Assembly: GCF_017068395.1 (NCBI RefSeq)
Contig: NZ_CP070619.1
Span: 3,286,001 to 3,350,000 of the forward strand
DNA length: 64,000 nt
Source of the DNA: Rhodococcus pseudokoreensis
GTDB lineage: Bacteria > Actinomycetota > Actinomycetes > Mycobacteriales > Mycobacteriaceae
Direction of reading: 5' to 3'
Part shown: one piece after another, positions 34,199 through 42,827 of the stretch
How the letters are laid out: each line of letters starts with the position of its first letter
Position numbering within the stretch: position 1 is the stretch's first letter
The notes under the pieces: model-generated
Database searches by the model: none
The model's input: the letters and a program-made list of their open reading frames with translations, nothing else
What the model was told of the DNA's origin: nothing
Translations under genes and position numbers: made by a program

Positions 34199-35527
34199 TC
34201 ACTCCTGTTCCAGCGAAGTTGCCGCCCGAACTTCCGAGAGCTCGCGAGCAAACTTGGCCTCGGCTTCCTCCCGCAGACGCGGAAGGTGGTAGGACGGGAA
34301 CTGCTCGTTCCAGGGCTCGACGTTGCGCATCAACTGTCGCGCCAGACCAACCTTGTGGACCTCGGTGGCGCCATCGGCCAACGCGTGGTGGTAGCTCTCC
34401 ATGAGCCATTTGCCGAGTACGAGCTCCTTCGACACCCCGAGTGATCCATGGATCTGAATCGCGCGGGAGGTGATGTCGTGTAAGACCTTCGGCAGCGCGA
34501 TCTTGACGGCGGCGATGTCCTTGATGACCTTCTTGTAGTCGTTCTCCTTGTCGATGCGCCAAGCCGTCCGCAGCACCAGCAGTCGGAACTGCTCGAGTTC
34601 GATCCACGAGTCGGCGAGCATGCCCTGGACGAATTGCTGGTCTCCGAGCCGGCCGCCGCGCGTCTGCCGTGAGGCGGCGCGCTCGAGCGACATCTCCAGG
34701 GCTTTGGTCGCCTTGCCGACAGTGCGCATCGCATGGTGCACACGCCCGCCGCCAAGCCTGGTCTGGGCGACATGGAAGCCGTCGCCCACTCCACCGAGGA
34801 TGTGGTCGCTCGGGACGCGCACGTCCTCCCACCGCGCATAGGCATGGGTGCCTTCGGCGTAGTCGTGGCCCCACACACCGGTGTTTCGGACGATCGTGAT
34901 GCCCGGGGCGTCCTTCGGGACAACGAACATCGACAGCCGCCGGTGCGGTGCCGCGTCCGGGTCTGTCACAGCCATGATGATGAAGAAGTCGGCGAAGCGC
35001 TGGTTCGAGGCGAACCACTTCTCGCCGTTGATGACCCATTCGTCGCCGACCAGTTTCGCGGTGGTGGTGAACTCGGTCGGATTAGAACCGCCCTGGGGTT
35101 CGGTCATCGTGAAGCACGACACGATCTCGTTTGCGATGAGCGGTTCGAGATAGCGCTTTTTCAGCTCCGGCGTACCGAAGTGGGCCAGGATCTCCGAGTT
35201 GCCGGAGTCCGGTGCCTGCGTCCCGAACACGATCGGTCCACTGTGCGTGCGGCCCAGAATCTCATTGATCAGGCTCAACTGCATCTGCCCGAATCCGGCG
35301 CCGCCCAGTTCGGGCGTCAGGTGCGTCGCCCAGAGGCCTCGCTCCTTGACGATCTGCTGCAGGGGCGGAATCAACTTCTGCCGAAGAGGATCCGACATGT
35401 CCCAGGCATGAGTGATTACCCGGTCCACCGGTTCGATCTCACTGGTGACGAAATCGTCGATCCAGTCGAGTGTCTTCTGGAACTCGGGATCTGTGTCGAA
35501 CTGCCAACTCACGCTCGTGCCTTCCAT
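34199..35527 (-). CDS. Acyl-CoA dehydrogenase, ACAD10/11-like
   Basis: 442 residues. FTMTEPQGGSNPTEFTTTAK and GEKWFASNQRFADFFIIMAV are the FAD segments; IQIHGSLGVSKELVLGKWL replaces the usual catalytic-end motif and is typical of the group linked to APH kinases. Such enzymes convert phosphorylated 4-hydroxyacyl-CoA to the enoyl-CoA in the lva (levulinate) route. A GTG at 35512 (VSWQFDTDPEF) with GGAAGG upstream is an equally good start. The gene overlaps or abuts the kinase gene and follows an SDR by 24 bases. Confidence 0.9.
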   Translation of the reverse strand: MEGTSVSWQFDTDPEFQKTLDWIDDFVTSEIEPVDRVITHAWDMSDPLRQKLIPPLQQIVKERGLWATHLTPELGGAGFGQMQLSLINEILGRTHSGPIVFGTQAPDSGNSEILAHFGTPELKKRYLEPLIANEIVSCFTMTEPQGGSNPTEFTTTAKLVGDEWVINGEKWFASNQRFADFFIIMAVTDPDAAPHRRLSMFVVPKDAPGITIVRNTGVWGHDYAEGTHAYARWEDVRVPSDHILGGVGDGFHVAQTRLGGGRVHHAMRTVGKATKALEMSLERAASRQTRGGRLGDQQFVQGMLADSWIELEQFRLLVLRTAWRIDKENDYKKVIKDIAAVKIALPKVLHDITSRAIQIHGSLGVSKELVLGKWLMESYHHALADGATEVHKVGLARQLMRNVEPWNEQFPSYHLPRLREEAEAKFARELSEVRAATSLEQE

Positions 35528-35551
35528 TCAGGACGTTGTCGAAAGGGAAAT

Positions 35552-36319
35552 TCAGCCGATAGAGGTGCGGCCGCCGTCAACGGCCAGGATCGTCCCCGTC
35601 GTGTACGACGACATGGGGCTTGCCAAGAAGAGAGCGGCACCGACGATCTCTTCCGGGGAACCAGCACGCCTGAGCGGGTAACGCTCAAGGTTCTTCGCCG
35701 CCTTCTCCATGTTCCAGTGCCGGCTCACATCGGTGAGAAACGGCCCGGCCATGATCGCGTTGACGCGCACTTTCGGCCCATATGCCTGTGCGAAGCCCTT
35801 CGTAATGATGTTGAGCCCTGCCTTCGCTGCCGCGTAGGGAAGCTCCACCGGCGTCGGTCGTTCGGCCGCTACAGAGCTCACATTGATGATCGAGCCACCG
35901 TCGCCGTCTCGCATGTGAGCGCCAACGATCGCCGAAAGCCGGAACGCTCCCTTCAGATTTACGTCGATGACCTTGTCGAAGAGTGCTTCAGTGACAGACT
36001 CGAGGGAGTCGTACAAGGGTGAGAGACCGGCATTGTTCACCAAGATGTCCAGCCGGCCGAACTCATCGAGGGTCTTCGCCAGCGCCCCCGGGAGGCTGTC
36101 CCAGTCCCCGACGTGGCACTGCAGCGCGAGCGCGCGACGCCCAGTCCGCTCGCGCACCTCGGCCGCGATCTTCTCGCAGGAGTCGAGGTTCCTGCTGGCG
36201 ATTACGACGTCGGCCCCGGCATGGGCGAATCCCAACACGATCTCGCGACCCAGACCCCGACTACCACCGGTGACCAGCGCGACTTTGCCTTCGAGGGAGA
36301 AATCTCGTTGAGGCGTCAT
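35552..36319 (-). CDS. SDR-family oxidoreductase
   Basis: 255 residues from ATG 36319 (MTPQRDFSLEGKVALVTGGS), with AGGAAG upstream. TGGSRGLGRE is the cofactor motif, NNAG is present, and YAAAKAG has the catalytic Tyr and Lys. ALVTGGSRGLG plus an Arg-rich second strand end (SRNLDS) suggests NADP or NAD use is open. It could oxidise a ring hydroxyl or a 3-hydroxyacyl-CoA. It is first in the seven-gene operon running to 27880, with an operator B site 56 bases upstream. Confidence 0.88.
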   Translation of the reverse strand: MTPQRDFSLEGKVALVTGGSRGLGREIVLGFAHAGADVVIASRNLDSCEKIAAEVRERTGRRALALQCHVGDWDSLPGALAKTLDEFGRLDILVNNAGLSPLYDSLESVTEALFDKVIDVNLKGAFRLSAIVGAHMRDGDGGSIINVSSVAAERPTPVELPYAAAKAGLNIITKGFAQAYGPKVRVNAIMAGPFLTDVSRHWNMEKAAKNLERYPLRRAGSPEEIVGAALFLASPMSSYTTGTILAVDGGRTSIG

Positions 36320-36374
36320 GGTTATCCAACTTCCTGATCCACTGGTGCACCTCGCCAAGACGAGAAACCCAGAT

Positions 36375-36390
36375 TCTCGAACGATCGATA
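36375..36390 (-). promoter_or_regulatory. Operator B3 (regulon B palindrome)
   Basis: TCTCGAACGATCGATA, 14 of 16 matches to the consensus TATCGAACGTTCGATA. It lies upstream of the SDR-led operon. Confidence 0.65.
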
Positions 36391-36483
36391 GAATTTGTGT
36401 GCTTGCCGGTGACCGTTGAGGTGCGCGAAGTATGCGCGGGACGCCCAGCCGGTCACTCCATCAACGAGCGGCGCGCAAGCAGT

Positions 36484-37656
36484 TTACGCCAATACCAGGT
36501 TCTCGACGATGGTTGCGTTCGCCATTCCGCCCGCCTCGCACATGGTCTGCAGCCCGTACCGGAGCCCGTTGTCCCGGAGGTGGTGCACCAGGGTGGTCAT
36601 CAGCCGGGCGCCGGAGCCACCAAGCGGATGCCCCAGAGCGATCGCACCGCCGAGCGGGTTGACGCGCGCTGGATCTGCACCCGTCTCGTTGAGCCACGCT
36701 GCGGGGACGCTGGCGAACGCCTCATTCACCTCGAACGCGTCGATGTCGTGCACGCCGAGGCCTGTCTTGCGCAGCACCTTCTCGGTGGCGGGAATCGGTG
36801 CGGACAGCATCAGGATCGGATTGACGGCGGCGAGCGCTCCTGCGTGGTAACGGGCGATCGGACGCAGACCCAGCTGGGCCGCCTTTTCGGAGGTGGTGAT
36901 CAGCAGGGCCGCGGCTCCGTCGGAGATCTGGGACGAATTGCCCGCCGTGATGACGCCGTCCTCGGCGAAGGCCGGCTTCAGACGCCCGAGGGCTTCGAGC
37001 GAAGAGCCCGCGCGGATGCCCTGGTCGTGGAACATCTTGAACGTCTTGCCGTCTGCGTCGAGTCCTTCGAGAGGAGCGATCTGGCCGGCGAACGCTCCAC
37101 TCTCGGTCGCGGCGGCGGCCCGTACATGCGACTCGAGCGCGAACTCGTCGAGCGCTGCGCGAGACAATTTCCACTTCTCGGCCATCATTTCCGCACCGAC
37201 GCCCTGGTTGAATCGCGACTGACCGTACCGCGCGGTGATCGTCGGGCCATAGGGCTCGCCGGGACCGTTGTTCTTGTTGGATCCCATCGGAACTCGGGTC
37301 ATCGACTCGACACCGCCTGCGACGACAAGGTCGTAGGTACCGGCGATGACGCCCGCAGCAGCGAAGTCGAGCGCCTGCTGCGACGACCCGCACGCCCGAT
37401 CCACAATCGTGCCCGGGATGCTCTCGGGCCATCCGGCGGCCAGAGCCGCGAACCGACCAACATTGCCCGATTGCTCACCGGCCGTCGTCACGCAGCCCCA
37501 GATAACGTCCTCGATCAGGACCGGATCCAGCGAGTTCCTGTCAACCAGCGCCTTCAGGACGTGCGCCGAAAGGTCGACCGGGTGCCACTCCCGCAGTGCG
37601 CCGTTCCGCTTGCCCACCGGAGTCCGTATAGCGTCGACAATCACAGCATCGCGCAT
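36484..37656 (-). CDS. Thiolase (acetyl-CoA acyltransferase)
   Basis: 390 residues, normal thiolase length. The acyl-accepting cysteine is C89 (DRACGSSQQAL); GHPLGGSGARL gives the catalytic His, and the final motif is MCEAGGMANA, a variant of the CxGGG signature with the second active Cys kept. It cleaves 3-ketoacyl-CoA to acetyl- or propionyl-CoA. It is downstream of the 6-oxocamphor-hydrolase-like gene by 101 bases and probably co-transcribed with it. Confidence 0.92.
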   Translation of the reverse strand: MRDAVIVDAIRTPVGKRNGALREWHPVDLSAHVLKALVDRNSLDPVLIEDVIWGCVTTAGEQSGNVGRFAALAAGWPESIPGTIVDRACGSSQQALDFAAAGVIAGTYDLVVAGGVESMTRVPMGSNKNNGPGEPYGPTITARYGQSRFNQGVGAEMMAEKWKLSRAALDEFALESHVRAAAATESGAFAGQIAPLEGLDADGKTFKMFHDQGIRAGSSLEALGRLKPAFAEDGVITAGNSSQISDGAAALLITTSEKAAQLGLRPIARYHAGALAAVNPILMLSAPIPATEKVLRKTGLGVHDIDAFEVNEAFASVPAAWLNETGADPARVNPLGGAIALGHPLGGSGARLMTTLVHHLRDNGLRYGLQTMCEAGGMANATIVENLVLA

Positions 37657-37757
37657 TCCAAAGCCTTTCTTTCACAATTTCTCGAGGTCGGTCACGCATT
37701 GAGGTTGCGACAGGAAGTCCGCGACCGGTTGGCACCTTCCTGGCGCGATGAGTCCGC

Positions 37758-38540
37758 TCACTCCGGAGAGTCGTTGCGCCCCATGGCCGCAAGGCCCTCG
37801 TAGGCGAAGCCCATGCCGAGTAGATCGACCATCTGCTTACGAATCGGCTGAATCAGCAATGCGCGCGTGAAACGCCGGGCGATATCCGGTTTCGCCGCGA
37901 TCTGATCTGCAATCTCTCTGGCCCTTGGCAAGACATCTCGCTGCGGGAGAACTTCGGCCACCAGGCCCAGCCGCAATGCCTCTGCGGCATCGATGGCATT
38001 ACCGGTGTACATGAACGCGCGGGCCCGGTTCGCTCCCATGAGCATCGTGGCGACAACATGGATGCCGTCGCCCGGCACGAGGTTCTGCAGGTGGAAATGC
38101 GCGGAGTCCTCGAAGGACGCCGTCTCCGACGCGACGATCACGTCGGACAGGAGTGCAGTCTCGCAGTGTCGTCGAACTGGTCCGTTGACCGCACAGATCA
38201 CCGGCACCGGGATGTCGAGGATGGCATTCACCATCTCGCGACCGTCACTGAACGCTTCACGCTCCCAGTAGGTCGCGTTGCGGTCGGGTGTGGCGGTCTG
38301 CCCGCCGGCCTCGCTGGCTCGTGGGCCCAGGAATTCGTCGCCGGCCCCGGTCAGGAGCACGACTGAATTGCCCCGATCGAGTGCGATGTCCCGGAACGCG
38401 CGCGTCAGGCAACGGTGCGCCGCTGTGCCCCATCGCAGCGATCCGCCCTCCGTGTGCAGGACTACCTCCAGGACGCCGTTCTCCGCGCGCGTCATCTGGA
38501 CGAACTCGTGACGATCGAAGTAGTTCTCGACCGATGACAT
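37758..38540 (-). CDS. 6-oxocamphor hydrolase-like beta-diketone hydrolase (crotonase fold)
   Basis: 260 residues from ATG 38540, behind GGAGGAG; the frame open to 38654 runs through the operator and was trimmed. The first oxyanion-loop lacks the usual crotonase AG.D pattern (GDEFLGPRASEAGG). Instead the protein carries H42, H125, H148, D158 (VPGDGIH) and E248. As I recall it, the enzyme from Rhodococcus sp. NCIMB 9784 uses H45, H122, H145, D154 and E244, and VLHTEGGSL, VNGPV and FAYEGLAA also line up. That enzyme cleaves a bicyclic beta-diketone by a retro-Claisen reaction. The match strongly suggests the same chemistry here. Operator B4 lies 57 bases upstream. Confidence 0.8.
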   Translation of the reverse strand: MSSVENYFDRHEFVQMTRAENGVLEVVLHTEGGSLRWGTAAHRCLTRAFRDIALDRGNSVVLLTGAGDEFLGPRASEAGGQTATPDRNATYWEREAFSDGREMVNAILDIPVPVICAVNGPVRRHCETALLSDVIVASETASFEDSAHFHLQNLVPGDGIHVVATMLMGANRARAFMYTGNAIDAAEALRLGLVAEVLPQRDVLPRAREIADQIAAKPDIARRFTRALLIQPIRKQMVDLLGMGFAYEGLAAMGRNDSPE

Positions 38541-38596
38541 GCTTTCTCCTCCACTTCGATGTGGGTGTTCGAGACCTCCGCCGCAAGACCGCTTGT

Positions 38597-38612
38597 GTCT
38601 CGAACGTTCGTT
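38597..38612 (-). promoter_or_regulatory. Operator B4 (regulon B palindrome)
   Basis: TCTCGAACGTTCGTTA, 14 of 16 matches to the consensus. It lies upstream of the beta-diketone-hydrolase-like gene. Confidence 0.7.
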
Positions 38613-38712
38613 AAACATAAACATCGCCGGGCGATTGGTCAAGATCCATCGCAATCAGAGCCCGGCGACGACGGAGAACTAGCGTCCAGGCCGCCCGGAC
38701 GCCCGGCTCGAA

Positions 38713-39363
38713 TCAGCCTGCGGATGCGACCACGTTGCCGCCTCCGTGGTACCCCACGAGGCTGTGCGCGCAGTGCAAGCACCGCTTCACAACCTCATCC
38801 AGCGACAGCTCCCCCTGGGGGTCGTACCACTGCGCGATGGAGTTGCACATCGCCCACACCGCTCGCCTGGCTTCGTCCGGATAGGGCGTGTCGAACACAC
38901 CCATCTCCCGACCTGCTTCGATCACCGATGCCATCTTGATCGTGGCGTCCCGCTGCGGCTTCGTCAGCTCCTCCTGCGCCGACGGCTCGAGGTACCGCAG
39001 CTCGGTGAGCATCAGCCTGCTCTCGATCTGGTGCGTTGCCCGGTACTCGATCAGTCCCGAAGTGAGTGCGTCGAACTGTGCGACGGGCCCCTCCGCGGCT
39101 CCGCTGAGGCGTCGATCGAGGATCCGCCGATAGTCGTCGATCCCTTCGCTGAGGATCGACTTCAACAAGTCGTGCTTGTTCGCGTAGTAGTAGTACAGCG
39201 CCGAGAGGCTCATATCCGTACGCTTGGCGATGTCACGGATCGACAGCCCGTGGTAACCGAGCTCCGCGAACGCTGTCTTCGCTACCTCGGTGATCACCGC
39301 CCCACCATCACCCCGGACCCGAGGCGGTGTATCTGCGACCGTGGAGTGGTTTCGTTGCGTCAT
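38713..39363 (-). CDS. TetR-family regulator (KstR2-like), candidate repressor of regulon B
   Basis: 216 residues from ATG 39363 (MTQRNHSTVA), with GAGGGAG upstream; the frame open to 39687 is noncoding beyond that. The helix-turn-helix is SIRDIAKRTDMSLSALYYYY, and the C-terminal domain (CNSIAQWYDPQGELSLDEVV) is of the type found in KstR2/PaaR-like regulators that bind CoA thioesters. A palindrome sits 52 bases upstream of its start, implying autoregulation, and further copies sit before most genes of the block. The ligand is probably an acyl-CoA intermediate (inference). Confidence 0.9.
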   Translation of the reverse strand: MTQRNHSTVADTPPRVRGDGGAVITEVAKTAFAELGYHGLSIRDIAKRTDMSLSALYYYYANKHDLLKSILSEGIDDYRRILDRRLSGAAEGPVAQFDALTSGLIEYRATHQIESRLMLTELRYLEPSAQEELTKPQRDATIKMASVIEAGREMGVFDTPYPDEARRAVWAMCNSIAQWYDPQGELSLDEVVKRCLHCAHSLVGYHGGGNVVASAG

Positions 39364-39414
39364 CTCGGCTCCCTCAACTTTCGGCCTGCCAGCACCCTGG
39401 GACCGGAACTGTGT

Positions 39415-39430
39415 AACTGAACGTTCGATA
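39415..39430 (-). promoter_or_regulatory. Operator B5, upstream of the TetR gene
   Basis: AACTGAACGTTCGATA, 13 of 16 matches, with the right half perfect. It probably mediates autoregulation. Confidence 0.6.
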
Positions 39431-39538
39431 AAAACATACATGCTAGTGATCGAACCTTCGCTCTGTCGACCAAGCGGGCGCAATGGATCCGCGCCCAGCT
39501 GAACACGCAGATACCCGCCGATCGACCTCCAGCGGTTC

Positions 39539-39712
39539 TCACAGGTAGTCCGCATTCTCGCGCTGCCACTTCGCCATGAGCAGAATTTCTTCATGGTCGT
39601 AGCTGCGGCCCGGGTGCTGTTGACCGAGGTGGTCCAGCGCGCGCCGTACGAGATCGTCGGAATCCTCCCCCACGATCGTCTCTCCACATGGGCATCCCAG
39701 CCGAGTCTCCAT
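39539..39712 (-). CDS. DUF1059-like small protein
   Basis: 57 residues from ATG 39712, behind GGAGGAG. METRLGCPCGETIVGEDSDD has a CxCG pair, and ALDHLGQQHPGRSYDHEEI has His residues, as in small DUF1059 proteins. Function is unknown. It is divergent from the P450 gene, with operator B6 between them, so it is likely a member of regulon B. The open frame to 39760 would overlap the operator. Confidence 0.75.
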   Translation of the reverse strand: METRLGCPCGETIVGEDSDDLVRRALDHLGQQHPGRSYDHEEILLMAKWQRENADYL

Positions 39713-39734
39713 AACTTTTCTCCTCCACCTTCTA

Positions 39735-39750
39735 GATCGAACGTTCGAAA
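39735..39750. promoter_or_regulatory. Operator B6, P450 / DUF1059 divergent promoter
   Basis: GATCGAACGTTCGAAA, 14 of 16 matches, with a perfect 12-base core TCGAACGTTCGA. It lies 53 bases upstream of the P450 ATG and 23 bases from the DUF1059 start. Confidence 0.75.
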
Positions 39751-39802
39751 GATGATTCAATGCTAACCGTCCCTGTTACCCACGCCACACCAGGATGAGG
39801 AC

Positions 39803-41011
39803 ATGAACGCCTTCGATACCATCCCCGCGCATGTACCGCGCGACCTCGTCGTCGACCTCGATCTGTACAACCTCGAGGGCGGTAGTAATGACCCCCAGCT
39901 GTCTTGGAAGCGAAACTTCGGAGCAGTAGACAAGGGCCCCCTGCTGTACTCCCCCCACAATGGCGGCCACTGGGTGGCCACGCGCCCCGAAGACATCGCC
40001 GACATCTATCGAAACAGCAAGGAATGGTCTAGTCAGGACGTCACCGCCCCGAAGCACGTGGGCGATCGTTTCCTCCCCCTCGAGTCTGACGCCCCAGATC
40101 ACACCGCCTACCGAAAAGCGATTCTCGGGCTGCTGTCGAACAAGGCCCTCCGTGAGATCGAACCGCCCGCTCGCACGCTGGCGGTCGACCTGATCGAGGG
40201 CCTGCAGGACGGGGGCCGCTGCGACTTCATCAGCGACTTCGCATTGAAGTTCCCGCTCACCGTCTTCCTGAACATCATGGGCCTCCCTGCGGAGGACGGC
40301 GTCATGATTAACAACTGGCTGGACGCGTACGTGCGCACCAACAACGTCGAAGAAAAGATCGGCGTCGGCGGAAAGATCGCAGCATACGTACACGCTCAGG
40401 TCGACGATCGGATCGAGAACCCGCGCAATGACGGGCTTACCAACATCACCCAAGGACAGGTTGGTGATCGCCCACTGACTCGTCAGGAGATCTACAATCT
40501 CGCTCAGATGCTCACCATGGGCGGGATCGACACCGTCGCCATGCACCTGAGTTTCATCGTGATCCACCTCGCACAGAACCCTGACAAGCGCGAGTACGTA
40601 CGAAACAATCTCGACTCGCTCGACCGCGTCATCACCGAGTACGGCCGTCGCTACTTCCTCAACAACATGTTTCGTACCGTCAGCGAGGACCGCGAGTTCC
40701 ACGGAGTCCAACTGAAGGCGGGCGAGCTGATCGCCGTGAACGCCGGCCTCTACAACTTCGACGAAACACTCTTCCCCCACCCGGAGGAGATCGACTTCGA
40801 ACGGCCGGCAAAGCTCAACCTCTCGTTCGGGGCCGGCCCGCACGCCTGCCCGGGTGCCGCCCTCACCCGCCTGGAGGTCAAGATCTTCCTACAGGAATGG
40901 CTGACGCGGATCCCGGACTTCGAGATCGACCCTGACACCCCGATCGCCCTTCGTGCGAGCCAGATGCATGGCGTCAGCGAATTGGCCGTGCGCTGGCCTA
41001 CCAAGGAATGA
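39803..41011 (+). CDS. Cytochrome P450, P450cam (CYP101)-like
   Basis: 402 residues, soluble bacterial P450. The N-terminus HVPRDLVVDLDLYN and GGHWVATR closely follow P450cam (HVPEHLVFDFDMYN, GGHWIATR). I-helix GGIDT is at 240-244 with the Asp-Thr pair, ExxR is E279/R282 (TEYGRRYF), and the heme loop FGAGPHACPGAAL has C349. It hydroxylates a terpenoid-type ring substrate using the reductase and ferredoxin encoded directly downstream. No membrane anchor. CAGGATGAGG precedes the ATG. A camphor-like substrate is suggested by the hydrolase at 37758, but cineole, ionone or another cyclic terpenoid remains possible. Confidence 0.93.
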   Translation: MNAFDTIPAHVPRDLVVDLDLYNLEGGSNDPQLSWKRNFGAVDKGPLLYSPHNGGHWVATRPEDIADIYRNSKEWSSQDVTAPKHVGDRFLPLESDAPDHTAYRKAILGLLSNKALREIEPPARTLAVDLIEGLQDGGRCDFISDFALKFPLTVFLNIMGLPAEDGVMINNWLDAYVRTNNVEEKIGVGGKIAAYVHAQVDDRIENPRNDGLTNITQGQVGDRPLTRQEIYNLAQMLTMGGIDTVAMHLSFIVIHLAQNPDKREYVRNNLDSLDRVITEYGRRYFLNNMFRTVSEDREFHGVQLKAGELIAVNAGLYNFDETLFPHPEEIDFERPAKLNLSFGAGPHACPGAALTRLEVKIFLQEWLTRIPDFEIDPDTPIALRASQMHGVSELAVRWPTKE

Positions 41012-41100
41012 TCCACATGCGGCCCAGCAATCGAAGCCGACTCGACTGCAAGCCAACCACATCTCACTCGCCGAGCGGCCTCACGGCTCTCAGCAGTTCC

Positions 41101-41116
41101 CCTCGAATGTTCGACA
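41101..41116 (+). promoter_or_regulatory. Weak operator B7
   Basis: CCTCGAATGTTCGACA, 12 of 16 matches. It lies 32 bases before the ferredoxin reductase start, in the 136-base gap after the P450 gene. Confidence 0.4.
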
Positions 41117-41147
41117 AGAACGACTGTGAAAGTGCATGGAAAGAAAC

Positions 41148-42410
41148 ATGAGCAACGACGACGCCGTCGTGGTCATCGGCGCGGGGCAGGGCGGCTTCCA
41201 AGCCGCACACTCACTTCGATCGGGCGGATTCACCGGGACCATCGACCTCGTCGGCGACGAGACGCACCTGCCGTACCAACGTCCCCCTCTGTCCAAGGAC
41301 TATCTGCGCGGTTCGACGACGACCGAAAAGCTCCGGCTCGCGGACGAGTCCTTCTTCGCTGACAAGCGAATCCGCTTGCACCGCAATGATCGCGCCGTTG
41401 ACGTGGACAGATCAACGCAGCGTGTACTCCTCGAATCCGGGACCCGCCTTCCCTACTCGAACCTGGTGTTCGCCACCGGCGCCCGGCCGCGAGCCCTGCC
41501 GGTACCCGGGTCCGACCTCCAAGGGGTCGGTTACCTACGTGGCATCGATGATGCGGACACACTCCGCGAGCTCCGCGCCGAGAGCGCACACGTCGTGGTC
41601 ATCGGTGGCGGGTTCATCGGCCTCGAGTTCGCCGCGGTCGAGCGAGCGGCAGGCCGCTCGGTCACCATCGTCGAGGGCCTCGATCGGCCATTGGCGCGGG
41701 CGCTGTCGCCAGAGATGTCCGCCCACCTCGCGAGCATCCACACCGAACGTGGCACACGTTTGCTGCTGGGCCGAACCGTCAGTGCCCTCCACGGCCGAAA
41801 CGGATCGGTCACCGAGGTCGAACTCGACGACGGGACCCGTGTTCGAGCTGACATCGTGGTCATCGGCATCGGCGTGGTCCCAAACGTAGAACTCGCTGCG
41901 AGAGCCGGCTTGACAATCGACAACGGCATCGTCGTCGACGAACAGCTCCGGACCTCGGATCCATCCATCACCGCGCTCGGCGACTGTGCCGTGTTCCCGG
42001 CCGTGCACGCGGAGGATCGACTCGTCCGACTTGAGTCGGTCCAGAACGCAGTGGACCAGGCGAAGTTCGTTGCAGCCGGGATCAATGGCACTCCAGGTGA
42101 TCGATACGACAGTGTCCCCTGGTTCTGGTCGCACCAGTTCGATCGTAAGGTCCAGATGGCGGGCCTGCCTACGCCGGATGACCAACGAATCATCCACGGC
42201 GACATCGACTCCGGACGATTCTCGGTGCTACGGTTCGATGGGGATCGCGTGGTGTGCGTCGAATCCGTCAACCGCCCGGCAGACCACATGGCCGCTCGCA
42301 AGATCCTCGCAAGCCCCCTGCGCCCGACCCCGGCAGACGCCGAGAACCCCGAGTTCACCCTGCAGACTTTCGCCAAGGGCGGCGGTCGTGCCCCCTTCAG
42401 CGCCGCGTGA
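41148..42410 (+). CDS. FAD-dependent ferredoxin reductase (putidaredoxin reductase-like)
   Basis: 420 residues from ATG 41148, with GGAAAG upstream; ATG 41136 is an alternative. FAD motif VVVIGAGQGGFQAAHSL, LPYQRPPLSKDYLRG, the second NADH motif VVVIGGGFIGLEFAAVE and ITALGDCAVFP show the oxygenase-coupled reductase family. It moves electrons from NADH to the 2Fe-2S ferredoxin at 42450 and on to the P450. The order P450, reductase, ferredoxin matches the camphor hydroxylase system of Pseudomonas. Confidence 0.93.
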   Translation: MSNDDAVVVIGAGQGGFQAAHSLRSGGFTGTIDLVGDETHLPYQRPPLSKDYLRGSTTTEKLRLADESFFADKRIRLHRNDRAVDVDRSTQRVLLESGTRLPYSNLVFATGARPRALPVPGSDLQGVGYLRGIDDADTLRELRAESAHVVVIGGGFIGLEFAAVERAAGRSVTIVEGLDRPLARALSPEMSAHLASIHTERGTRLLLGRTVSALHGRNGSVTEVELDDGTRVRADIVVIGIGVVPNVELAARAGLTIDNGIVVDEQLRTSDPSITALGDCAVFPAVHAEDRLVRLESVQNAVDQAKFVAAGINGTPGDRYDSVPWFWSHQFDRKVQMAGLPTPDDQRIIHGDIDSGRFSVLRFDGDRVVCVESVNRPADHMAARKILASPLRPTPADAENPEFTLQTFAKGGGRAPFSAA

Positions 42411-42449
42411 CTCGGCGAAACACACAATTTCTTGACCATAGGAGCGTCC

Positions 42450-42773
42450 ATGTCCCCCGTCGTAAACGTCACAACCCGAGAGGGCAACGTCTTGCGGCTC
42501 GAGTGCCGCGAGGGAGACTCGTTGATGGAGGTCCTTCGGGACGCCGAGATCGACGATGAGCTCGGGACCTGCGGCGGATGCCTCTCGTGCGCGTCCTGCC
42601 ATGTATGGGTAGACGACGCCGATTCCGACGCGCTCCCGCCGTCGTCGGAAGATGAGGAGGACATGCTCGACAGCCTCGACTCGCGCTGCCCTCGATCTCG
42701 GCTCGGCTGCCAGGTCCTGCTCGGCGGCGCCCTCCAAGAGATCACGGTCTCGATGCCTCCCAGCGAGTTCTGA
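42450..42773 (+). CDS. 2Fe-2S ferredoxin (putidaredoxin-like)
   Basis: 107 residues from ATG 42450, behind AGGAGCG. Cluster ligands follow the vertebrate/putidaredoxin spacing C-x5-C-x2-C in CGGCLSCASC, with the distal Cys in SRLGCQVLLGG; CHVWVD matches CHVYV of putidaredoxin. An additional Cys lies inside the loop. It shuttles electrons from the FAD reductase to the P450. Confidence 0.93.
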   Translation: MSPVVNVTTREGNVLRLECREGDSLMEVLRDAEIDDELGTCGGCLSCASCHVWVDDADSDALPPSSEDEEDMLDSLDSRCPRSRLGCQVLLGGALQEITVSMPPSEF

Positions 42774-42827
42774 AAATTCCTCACCCTCAACCCATCTCGA
42801 CACGACGACAACTAGGGAGTAGCGGGC

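Noticed and set aside
34203..35039. N-terminal extension of the APH-kinase frame
   Set aside because: It overlaps the acyl-CoA dehydrogenase coding sequence on the same strand in another frame; the kinase homology begins only after GTG 34196/34202.
36397..37803. Open frame of 468 codons on the plus strand
   Set aside because: Antisense to the thiolase gene, with low-complexity Arg/His-rich composition and no family motif.
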